A stretch of 64,000 bases of DNA from a bacterium (GTDB taxonomy: Bacteria; Myxococcota; UBA727; JAUIJE01), in the NCBI GenBank assembly GCA_030431455.1, contig JAUIJE010000014.1, positions 124,001 to 188,000 of the forward strand, given 5' to 3'. The notes beneath the pieces are model-generated. The model did no database searches and had not been told where the DNA came from. It saw only the letters and a program-made list of their open reading frames with translations. The translations under genes were made by a program, and so were the position numbers. Shown in pieces: positions 1-6,976 of this stretch (position 1 is the first letter of the stretch; the number at the start of each line of letters is the position of its first letter).

Positions 1-336
1 GTGGTACGAAAGCGCGATGCCGGCCTGGTCATAGACATTGCGGATGTCGAGGTCGCGCGCGTCGAGGTGCAGCTCAGTGGCGCCCGGGGACTGGGCGATG
101 GTGAGATCGGCCACCGCCTCGATCCGGCGCCGGGAAAAGTCCACCCGCGCGTCCCAGGACAGGTGCCGCACCCGGGCGAGCTCGGGCCGGGCGTGGCTGT
201 GCGGGTCGAGGGCGGCCGGGCGCACGGGGGCAAACAGGCTCTCGGGCTTTTGCCACTCATCGGGAGCGGGCGCGCTCTGGGCACATCCGCCGGACAGGGC
301 GAGCGAAAGCAGGGCGAACATCGAGATCGTGCGCAT
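1..336 (-). CDS. M1-family (LTA4-hydrolase-like) aminopeptidase, lipoprotein, N-terminal part only
   Basis: The frame is open from the ATG at 336 to the window edge (112 codons, no stop), so only the N-terminus is present. It begins MRTISMFALLSLALSGGC, a signal peptide with a lipobox-like end, which suggests a secreted, lipid-anchored protein. The following residues (DPHSHARPELARVRHLSWD..VDF, then IEAVADLTI and LHLDARDLDI) match the opening beta-domain of leukotriene-A4-hydrolase-type M1 zinc aminopeptidases, which remove N-terminal residues from peptides. The HExxH zinc site would lie beyond the left edge, so activity cannot be judged. A terminator at 399-430 separates it from the upstream operon on the same strand, so it probably has its own promoter in 337-398. 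Confidence 0.75.
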   Translation of the reverse strand, partial: MRTISMFALLSLALSGGCAQSAPAPDEWQKPESLFAPVRPAALDPHSHARPELARVRHLSWDARVDFSRRRIEAVADLTIAQSPGATELHLDARDLDIRNVYDQAGIALSYH

Positions 337-398
337 CGGTTCTCCGTCGCGCGCAGCCGCGCATGGGTCGTGCGGGCCGCGCATACCGCGCGTTACGG

Positions 399-430
399 AA
401 AAAAGCCCCGCTGAGCAAGCGGTCAGGGGC
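399..430 (-). terminator. Rho-independent terminator of the HTTM-Rieske operon
   Basis: On the minus strand GCCCCTGA (430-423) pairs with TCAG-CG-GGGC and is followed directly by six T. The stem starts in the TGA stop of the downstream frame of the last operon gene. Confidence 0.7.
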
Positions 431-931
431 CAAACAGCGCGCCGCGGGCCTCGTCGAGGGTGGCCGCGGGGCAGGCCACGCTCGGCATCAGCAGCGGGCC
501 CAAGCCCAGGGCCACGGCCAAGCCCGGCCGTCGTCGTCCGGGGCCAGCCCAATGGTATGGCATTGGGCGTACACCTCGGCCACCGCCACCGCGGCCCCGT
601 GCAAGGCGAGCGCGCGATTTTGCACCTGGGGCTCGTCGGCGGCGAACACGCAAAGGCCCTCCACGATTTGGTCGAACCACACCGGGGCCCGGGTGCGCGC
701 GGGCCGGCCGCCCTGGGCCAAGCCGCGCACCTTCTCGTCCCCGTCGAACATCTCGACGAACACATCGAGATGTTCGGCCCCGATGTGGGCCATGGGCGCC
801 CGCAACATGAGGTTGAGCGCGGACACGTCCCCGGGCCAGGGGTGCTCGACGTGGACCGCGTCCCGGTCCAGCTCGTGGGCGGGCCGCTCGGCCCCGGCGG
901 CGAAGGCTTGGACCCGGCGCAGAAAGGTCAC
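423..931 (-). CDS. Small protein of the HTTM-Rieske operon, with a likely 1-nt frameshift
   Basis: The start is a GTG at 931 that overlaps the TGA of the Rieske gene (GTGA). Read straight, the frame stops at 488 (147 aa). From about 527 to 488 that frame becomes an unlikely run of Trp/Pro/Ala. The +1 frame instead continues with LAVALGLGPLLMPSVACPA..., has GC-ending codons almost throughout, and stops at 423 inside the terminator stem. One missing G in the GGG run near 527 would restore a 169-aa protein. This could be a sequencing error or a real mutation. The conserved-looking part includes VSALNLMLRAPMAHIG and a run of acidic residues. I do not recognise the family. Its position implies a role with the Rieske oxygenase and HTTM protein. 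Confidence 0.6.
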
Positions 932-2061
932 GGCGCGGCCCGGTCGGACACCGGGGGCGGGTCGGGCTCGCGCACCACCTGCAGGGTGCGCACCGACTCG
1001 CCGGGGAGGTCGGCCTCCGACCACAACGAGGGCGCGAGGCGGTTGATGTACTGCACAAACCGCGCGACGGGCGCGTCGATCTTCAAGAGGTTGCGCGGGT
1101 TGAAGCGCACGTTGTCGTAGACCGCGCCGTCCTCGTCGCGCAGGGTCATGAACATGAGCTGGGTGATCCACATCAGGGCCAGCGCGTAGAGCGCCATCGG
1201 GCCTCGTCGCTTTTTGGTCACGTAGATGGGCTGGACCTCGCAGCGGTGCTCGTCGACGGGGCGGTACGAGAAGAACATGTGAAAGCCGATGAACGGCCAC
1301 CGGCCAAACAGCCGGGTGCGCTTGGCCAGCGACAGGCCCCCGAGGTTGCCGAAGCCGTAGCGCATGCCGTACGCGTACGTCTTGCCGAGCATGAACTGCA
1401 CGAAGCGTTGGCGCAGGGTCTTGCCGGGGATCTTCCAGCGCAGCTCGAAGGTGAAGGTGTGACCGTCCTCGGCCGCGGTGGCGTCGAGGGAGGGGTTTTC
1501 GATCTCCATGCCGTGAATGGTGGAGAGGTGCTGGGCATCCAGCCCGTTGATCATCGTGACGTGATGGTGGCAAGGCCGGGTGTAGGGGGTGCCGTGCAGG
1601 AAGGTCAGCTCGCCTTTGTCCTCGAGGTCCGCGAGGTCGATGACGGGGACGGGGGCTTCGGTGGCGGGGAACACCCAGATGAAGCCGTACTTTTCTTCGG
1701 TGGCCCAGCGGTGCTGGCGGGCGTTCTTGGGGATGGGCTCGCCGCAGGGCACGTCGACACACGCGCCGGTGCCGTCGTAGCGCCAGTGATGGAAGTAACA
1801 TTGGATGGTGTTGCCCACCACCTTGCCCTCCCCGAGGTCGACCCCCATGTGCGAACAAAACGCATCCAGGCAGCGCACCGTCCCGTCGTCCCCGCGAAAC
1901 AGCACCACCTGCTGGCCGCACAGGACCATGGACTTGACCTGGCCTTTGGCCAGCTTGTTCGACGGGAGGGCGTGGTACCAGCCCGCGGGCACCACGTCCC
2001 ACCGGTTGAACACGGGGTGTTCAAAAAACGGCTGGGTGCGGCGGTTCTTGTGGCGGTTCAC
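928..2061 (-). CDS. Rieske [2Fe-2S] non-haem iron oxygenase
   Basis: 377 aa from a GTG at 2061 that overlaps the HTTM stop (GTGA). The N-terminal Rieske domain has the cluster ligands C69-x-H71 and C88-x2-H91. The catalytic domain has N172-x2-D175-x2-H178-x4-H183, the mononuclear iron signature of Rieske oxygenase alpha subunits, so both metal sites look complete. Such enzymes take electrons from a reductase/ferredoxin and hydroxylate, demethylate or desaturate a substrate. No reductase gene lies nearby. The domain order resembles single-component-type oxygenases such as sterol or chlorophyllide oxygenases more than ring-hydroxylating dioxygenase pairs. Substrate unknown. It is translationally coupled on both sides within a four-gene operon with an HTTM membrane protein. 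Confidence 0.88.
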   Translation of the reverse strand: MNRHKNRRTQPFFEHPVFNRWDVVPAGWYHALPSNKLAKGQVKSMVLCGQQVVLFRGDDGTVRCLDAFCSHMGVDLGEGKVVGNTIQCYFHHWRYDGTGACVDVPCGEPIPKNARQHRWATEEKYGFIWVFPATEAPVPVIDLADLEDKGELTFLHGTPYTRPCHHHVTMINGLDAQHLSTIHGMEIENPSLDATAAEDGHTFTFELRWKIPGKTLRQRFVQFMLGKTYAYGMRYGFGNLGGLSLAKRTRLFGRWPFIGFHMFFSYRPVDEHRCEVQPIYVTKKRRGPMALYALALMWITQLMFMTLRDEDGAVYDNVRFNPRNLLKIDAPVARFVQYINRLAPSLWSEADLPGESVRTLQVVREPDPPPVSDRAAP

Positions 2062-2975
2062 GACGAGAGTGTAGCAGACGGATCCGGCGGGGGCGGGTCC
2101 GAAAACCACCGGGGAAACCAGCGGGCGTACGTCGAGGCGGGCACAAACAGCAACAGCTGGCCGATCATCAGGCTGTGAAACAGCGGGCTGACCCGCAGGG
2201 TGAGCATCATCATGGTGTGCATGCCCACCACCACCAGCATCGCCCAGCGCCGGGTCGGCTTGGCCCAAATGCCGAAGGCCACGAACAGTTCGCAGGCGAG
2301 GGTGCCGATGCCCATCACCTGGTAGCCCCACCGGGGCAGGTCGATCTGGGACAACAGGAAGTCGCCGTAGCGCGGATTTTTGAACGCGAACTCCAACGCC
2401 CGGCCGTTGAGCCAATTGTTGCCGTCGACGAGCTTGGACAAAACCGTGAAAAAGTACACCGACGAGAACTGCAGCCGCATGATCCGCAGGCCGAACCGCG
2501 GGGCCCGCAACACCGGCCCGCCGGGGTGGTCCCGCAGCCGGTCGTAGGGCGCGGCCAGCAACAACAACCACTGGGTCAACGCCAACGCGCCGTAGGCCCG
2601 GGGCATCATCGTGTCCAGGGCGAACAGCACCAACATCGGCGCGAGGATTGCGACATGGATCAACCGTGCATAGCGGCGCACCACCACCAGGAGCAAAAGC
2701 CCGGTGAGCAACACCGCAAACAGCCCATACACCAGCCACAGCGGGGGCAACGGCTCGCCCAGCCACTGCCAGACCTTGGCCGTGCTGCGCAGCACCGGGC
2801 GGCAATACAGCTCCCAGGCGTGGCGCAGCCGGGGCAGAAAATACGCCAGGGTCCAGAGGGCAAAAAAGTGACGAAACACCACCGCCGCGGTCACCGGCTC
2901 GTCGTCAAAAAAGAACGTGCGGTACCGCGTTCGGGCGCGGGCCCACAGCGACGGGGCGGCCACTTGCTCGCTCAT
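2058..2975 (-). CDS. HTTM-domain membrane protein (vitamin-K-dependent carboxylase-like)
   Basis: 305 aa. The ATG at 2975 overlaps the stop of the upstream gene (ATGA). It has a cytoplasmic N-terminus, then about seven hydrophobic segments, with family-like stretches such as FRHFFALWTLAYFLPRL, LQFSSVYFFTVLSKLVDGNNWLNG and ELFVAFGIWAKPTRRWA. This pattern is typical of HTTM (horizontally transferred transmembrane) proteins, the bacterial relatives of gamma-glutamyl carboxylase. The family's activity in bacteria is mostly unknown, and carboxylation cannot be inferred here. The S-K-L-x-DGNNWLNG region is the best conserved part I can see. It sits between a one-TM partner and a Rieske oxygenase, all overlapping. 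Confidence 0.8.
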   Translation of the reverse strand: MSEQVAAPSLWARARTRYRTFFFDDEPVTAAVVFRHFFALWTLAYFLPRLRHAWELYCRPVLRSTAKVWQWLGEPLPPLWLVYGLFAVLLTGLLLLVVVRRYARLIHVAILAPMLVLFALDTMMPRAYGALALTQWLLLLAAPYDRLRDHPGGPVLRAPRFGLRIMRLQFSSVYFFTVLSKLVDGNNWLNGRALEFAFKNPRYGDFLLSQIDLPRWGYQVMGIGTLACELFVAFGIWAKPTRRWAMLVVVGMHTMMMLTLRVSPLFHSLMIGQLLLFVPASTYARWFPRWFSDPPPPDPSATLSS

Positions 2976-3613
2976 CGTGCCCCCGGGGCCCGCTGGGGGG
3001 CGAGGGGACCTGGACCGGGCTTGGACAGGGCCGGGGTGCGCAGGGGGATCGGGCTTTTGTGTTCGAACGTGCGGCGGCGCTCCTGCCGTTCGGCGAGGTT
3101 GCGGATGCGGCGGTAGCGGCGTTTGTCGACGACGATGACGTCGTGCACACGCTTTCGCTGCTTTTTGTGAGACAGCAGATGGACCCGCTCCCACTCGAGG
3201 CGCAGGGCCACCGCGTCGATGCCGTCTTGTTCTTTGGCCGCCTCGGCGAGCAACAGCGCGAAGCGGCGGACCTCGCGTTTGGCCCACCCGCGGTCTTTGC
3301 GCAGGGCCACGTGGTGGTCGTAAAAGCGCAGGTCGGTGAAGCCGCGCGCGTAGTGAAAGTACCGGCCGGGATCGATCTCGACCTCACGGCCGTCGTCGAG
3401 GATGCCGGTGACCACGAGGCGTTTGGTCTTGTGGTTGGGGTCTTTGAACATGCCCCAGGGGAACGACCCGTGCCCCGGCACCCGGTCGGGCAACACCCCG
3501 CGCACGAGCAGCCCGAGGGTGACCAGGATCCAGCCGAGCACGAAGAGGTGGGCGAGCACCCGGCCGGCCCGGTGCTGCCACAATCTCGTCAGGGGCGCTG
3601 GTGCAGAGCCCAT
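2972..3613 (-). CDS. One-TM protein, partner of the HTTM protein
   Basis: 213 aa from the ATG at 3613, first gene of the four-gene operon. A hydrophobic segment at about residues 17-40 (LAHLFVLGWILVTLGLLVRG) is followed by a globular basic domain containing PWGMFKDPNHKTKRLVVTG and HYARGFTDLRFYDHHVA. The C-terminus is rich in Arg, Lys and Pro. There is no domain I can name. The stop overlaps the ATG of the HTTM gene, so the two are probably made in similar amounts and may form a complex at the inner membrane. HTTM genes are often paired with a small membrane-anchored protein, and this may be that partner. Confidence 0.7.
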   Translation of the reverse strand: MGSAPAPLTRLWQHRAGRVLAHLFVLGWILVTLGLLVRGVLPDRVPGHGSFPWGMFKDPNHKTKRLVVTGILDDGREVEIDPGRYFHYARGFTDLRFYDHHVALRKDRGWAKREVRRFALLLAEAAKEQDGIDAVALRLEWERVHLLSHKKQRKRVHDVIVVDKRRYRRIRNLAERQERRRTFEHKSPIPLRTPALSKPGPGPLAPQRAPGAR

Positions 3614-3693
3614 CGTGTCGTTGTGACGCAGCCGGGCGGGCGGGGCAATGGGCGGTTTCCGTTCGAAGGGAAAGCTGGGGTAAAACCGCGGAC

Positions 3694-4407
3694 ATGAAGC
3701 GCGCGATGATTGTTCTGACGGTGTTGATAACGGCGGGGGCAGCCCAGGCCACGACCTCGCCCACGCTGACGTTGCGGCCGGCGGTGTTCGCCTTTGACGA
3801 CGGGGGCCCGGGGCCACACGACGTGCACCCCGCGTTCGCCAAGGCGTGGCGCGCGTTCACCGACGACGTCGGCCAGGTCAAAGCCAAAAAACGCAAAAGC
3901 GGGGGCGGCGGGTCGCAGATCACCATGGACGGCGACGTCAGCCCCCCCGGGACCCAGATCGGCATCGGGGGCCAGATCGGTTACCCCACCGCGTTTGTGC
4001 TCAAGGTGATGTTGATGGAGCGCATCGGCCTCGAGGTCGGGGTCGGGGTCGGCGTCGGGTGGTGGCACATCGGGGGCATCATCTCGGCCCACGTCGACGT
4101 CGTGTGGCACCCCCACACCCTGGCCCAGGGGAGCGGCTACCTGCTCAGCTGGTTTGTGGGGGCGGGGCTGTGGCTCGGCTTTGACGCGCTCCGGTTCTGG
4201 CTGCCGACACAGACCTACTACGGCTACACCTACCTGCCGTTCCCCGTGTTCGGGGTGTCGGCGGGGGTGCGGGTGCCGGTGGGCCTGTCGTTCATGCTCA
4301 AGGACCTGCCCCTCGAGTTCTACGGGGCGCTGGTCCCGTCGGTGCTTTGTTTTCCCGCGGTGGGCATCGGCCTCGGCGGGCAGCTGGGCGTGCGTTTTTG
4401 GCTGTAG
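3694..4407 (+). CDS. Secreted protein, possibly outer-membrane beta-barrel
   Basis: 237 aa from the ATG at 3694. It starts with a cleavable-type signal peptide (MKRAMIVLTVLITAGAAQA). The mature part has alternating hydrophobic/polar Gly-rich strands (IGIGGQIGYPTAFVLKVM, GLEVGVGVGVGWWH, FGVSAGVRVPVGLS) and ends GGQLGVRFWL with an aromatic-x-aromatic-Leu type end. This is the look of a small outer-membrane barrel, but I do not recognise a family. It is transcribed divergently from the HTTM operon with only 80 bp between starts, so the two promoters must share that gap. Confidence 0.65.
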   Translation: MKRAMIVLTVLITAGAAQATTSPTLTLRPAVFAFDDGGPGPHDVHPAFAKAWRAFTDDVGQVKAKKRKSGGGGSQITMDGDVSPPGTQIGIGGQIGYPTAFVLKVMLMERIGLEVGVGVGVGWWHIGGIISAHVDVVWHPHTLAQGSGYLLSWFVGAGLWLGFDALRFWLPTQTYYGYTYLPFPVFGVSAGVRVPVGLSFMLKDLPLEFYGALVPSVLCFPAVGIGLGGQLGVRFWL

Positions 4408-4508
4408 CCGCGCTCGACGACGAGCGGGGTTCGCCCCGGTGAGCGCGAGTGCCGACGAGGGGCGGGCAAAGAGTTGCGCGCGCCCCGTGAAATCGACATC
4501 CTGAGGGC

Positions 4509-6227
4509 GTGAATACCCTCATCGCGTTTGTCCTCCTCCTCGGGCTTTTGATTTTTGTGCACGAGCTTGGTCACTTTTTGGTGGCCAAGGCCTGTGGCGT
4601 GCGGGTGCTGACCTTTTCCCTCGGGTTTGGCCCGCGCCTGGTCGGCATCACCATCGGCGACACCGACTACCGGCTCAGCCTGCTGCCCCTCGGCGGCTAC
4701 GTGCGCATGTATGGCGACGACGTCTACACCGAGGTGCCCGACGACCAAAAACAGTACGCGTTTTTGCAAAAGCCGTTCTGGCAAAAGTCGGCCATCGCCG
4801 CGGCCGGCCCGGTGGCCAACTTCCTGCTGCCCATCGCCGTGCTCACCGTGGTGTTTTACGGGTCCGAGACGTTGCTCGCCGCCCGGGTGGGCACGGTGGT
4901 GCCCGAGGGGCCCGCCGACCGCGCAGGGCTTCAGCCCGGCGACACCATCGTCTCCCTCGACGACACCCCGGTGCACAGCTTCGCCGACCTGCAAAACCAC
5001 ATCGAGGCCCGGCCCGGGCGCGAGGTCGCGGTCACCGTGCGCCGTGGCGACGAGACCGTGGACCTCACCGTCATCCCGCGCAGCGTGCGCTCCGATGACC
5101 CGGTGGAGCCGGACAAGACCCTCGGCCGCATCGGGGTCATGCCCTACCACCGCGCCCCCGTCGTCGACGTGGCCGAACACAGCGCGGCCTGGGCCGCCGG
5201 CCTGCGCGCGGGCACCCGGGTGCTCGCGGTTAACGGCCAAAAAGTGAACCGCCAGGAGGAGCTGCTCGCCGCCCTCGACGCCGCCGACCCGGCGGCGCCC
5301 TGGCACCTGACCGTGCGCAAGGTGCTGCCCGACCAATCCCTCGAGGACGAGACCGAGGTCGTGGTCCCGGTCCAGACCGACTTCAACGTGCAGGTGGTGA
5401 GCGAGGTCGCCCGCTACGCGGTGATGCGCGACGAGATCGACGGGGACATCGCGGTGCTGCTCGACAAGGCCCAGGCCCACCAGGACGTGGTCGCGGACCG
5501 GCTCATCGCCCGGCGGGGCCTCGGCCCCTACGAAGGCCGGGTGGAGTCCGTGGCCGAAGGCACCGCGGCCGAGCACATCGGCCTCGGCAAACGCGACCGG
5601 CTGCTCTGGGTCGACGGCCACGCGTTGACCTACGCGGGGGAGGCGGCGGGGCGGCTGGCCGAGGACCCGCGCGGCATTCACGTGATGCTGTTCCTCGACG
5701 GGGCCAACGTGCGAGCGGCGATCTTCCGCATGGGGCCGCGCAAGGAATGGGGCCTCGAGAGCATTCGCACCTTTGGCGCATCTGTGGATAGCCGGGTGGA
5801 AGGCGGGGAGCGCATCACCCGCCCGGTGTCGCTGCAGGGCGCGGTGGGGCGCGCGGTGTCCGCCACTGGCATGCTGGTGGACAAGACCTGGCGGGGCCTC
5901 AAGATGCTGTTCACCCTGCAGGTCAGCCCCAAGTCGCTGGGCGGCCCCCTCACCATCGCCCGGGTGGCAGGCAACGCGATGGAGCAGGGCTGGGACCGCT
6001 TCATCGAGGTGCTTTGTTTCATCAGCGTCAACCTCGGTCTCATCAACCTGTTGCCCATCCCGGTGCTCGACGGGGGCCACCTGCTGATCTTCATCATCGA
6101 GGCGGTGCAGCGGAAGAAGCTCTCGATCAAACAGAAAGAGCGCGCGTTCAAGTTTGGTTTTGCCGTGCTCGCGTGTGTGATGGTGTTCGCGTTCTACAAT
6201 GACATCATGCGCGAACTGCTGAGCTGA
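4509..6227 (+). CDS. rseP: RseP site-2 zinc metalloprotease
   Basis: 572 aa, GTG start. RseP cleaves single-pass membrane proteins such as anti-sigma factors inside the inner membrane. The zinc motif HELGH is at residues 18-22 within the first TM segment. The second metal ligand motif LDGGH lies near residue 520 in the C-terminal TM region (NLLPIPVLDGGHLL). Between them are a PDZ domain (about 120-200), a second PDZ-like segment (about 215-285) and a third GRVESVAEGTAAEHIGL-type segment (about 340-400). The protein is roughly 120 residues longer than the usual 450, because of this extra region. The neighbours are not the common dxr/bamA/cdsA set, so the locus is rearranged. A methyltransferase gene starts 2 bp after the stop. 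Confidence 0.93.
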   Translation: MNTLIAFVLLLGLLIFVHELGHFLVAKACGVRVLTFSLGFGPRLVGITIGDTDYRLSLLPLGGYVRMYGDDVYTEVPDDQKQYAFLQKPFWQKSAIAAAGPVANFLLPIAVLTVVFYGSETLLAARVGTVVPEGPADRAGLQPGDTIVSLDDTPVHSFADLQNHIEARPGREVAVTVRRGDETVDLTVIPRSVRSDDPVEPDKTLGRIGVMPYHRAPVVDVAEHSAAWAAGLRAGTRVLAVNGQKVNRQEELLAALDAADPAAPWHLTVRKVLPDQSLEDETEVVVPVQTDFNVQVVSEVARYAVMRDEIDGDIAVLLDKAQAHQDVVADRLIARRGLGPYEGRVESVAEGTAAEHIGLGKRDRLLWVDGHALTYAGEAAGRLAEDPRGIHVMLFLDGANVRAAIFRMGPRKEWGLESIRTFGASVDSRVEGGERITRPVSLQGAVGRAVSATGMLVDKTWRGLKMLFTLQVSPKSLGGPLTIARVAGNAMEQGWDRFIEVLCFISVNLGLINLLPIPVLDGGHLLIFIIEAVQRKKLSIKQKERAFKFGFAVLACVMVFAFYNDIMRELLS

Positions 6228-6229
6228 CC

Positions 6230-6889
6230 GTGGCCGGGGCCGCCGACCTCGACGAGGACCGCCTCACCCAGCTCGCGCTCAACTGGGACGGCCTCGCCGA
6301 CGAGTACGCCGCGCGCCTCGGTGACGAGCTGTCCGGCAAACCCTTCGACGTCGAGTGGCTGGCCGCGTTCGCGCGGGCGGTGCCGGCGGGGGGCCCGGTG
6401 GCGGACGTGGGCTGCGGACCCGGCCACATCACGCGGCACCTCGCGGGGCTCGGCCTCGACGTGGGGGGCTACGACCTTTGTCCCCGGATGGTCGCGCGGG
6501 CCGCGCAGGATGCACCTTCATTGCGGTTCGCGGTGCACGACATGCGCGCGCCTCTGCCCGATGCAGGCACATGGGGGGGCGTGGTCGCGCTGTACAGCCT
6601 CATTCACCTCGGGCGGGCGGAAGCCGCCAGGGCCGTGGCGGGGTGGGCGCGGGCCTTGGTGCCGGGGGGGCAGCTCCTGCTCGCGGTGCACCGCGGAGCG
6701 GGCACGCACCGCGAGGACCGGGTGTTCGACCGGGACGTGCCCATGGCGATCACCCTGTACGAGCGGGACGAGGTCGCGTCCTGGCTGCACGCGGCCGACC
6801 TTTTGGTGCGCCGCTGCGAGGTGCGCGCGCCCTACCCGAGCGAGTTTCCGTCGGAGCGGGTGTACGCCTGGGCGGAAAAGCGCGCCTGA
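6230..6889 (+). CDS. Class I SAM-dependent methyltransferase
   Basis: 219 aa from a GTG 2 bp after the rseP stop, so the two are probably cotranscribed. Motif I of the Rossmann fold is clear (VADVGCGPGHITRHLA, about residues 57-72), followed by an acidic motif II (GYDLCPRMV), motif III-like FAVHDMRAPLPDAG, and VVALYSLIHLG. This is the Methyltransf_11/25 type of small-molecule methyltransferase; the substrate cannot be told. The C-terminus ends in YPSEFPSERVYAWAEKR, typical of this group. It faces the Gly-Asp lipoprotein gene convergently. The 87-bp gap holds a 14-bp GC palindrome (6911-6924) without a T-tract. Confidence 0.85.
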   Translation: MAGAADLDEDRLTQLALNWDGLADEYAARLGDELSGKPFDVEWLAAFARAVPAGGPVADVGCGPGHITRHLAGLGLDVGGYDLCPRMVARAAQDAPSLRFAVHDMRAPLPDAGTWGGVVALYSLIHLGRAEAARAVAGWARALVPGGQLLLAVHRGAGTHREDRVFDRDVPMAITLYERDEVASWLHAADLLVRRCEVRAPYPSEFPSERVYAWAEKRA

Positions 6890-6976
6890 GTCTGCCCGCG
6901 CACAAACAAGGGCGGCCGGCCGCCGCGTTTCGGCGACGACCGGCCTATGCAGTTCACCGTCGTGAAGAACGGTGCT

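Noticed and set aside
1246-2178. Plus-strand open frame over the Rieske gene
   Set aside because: The minus strand carries the iron-site motifs and overlapping starts; this is its shadow.
6893-6976. Rho-independent terminator between the methyltransferase and GD lipoprotein
   Set aside because: GGCGGCCGGCCGCC is palindromic but has no T-tract on either strand.
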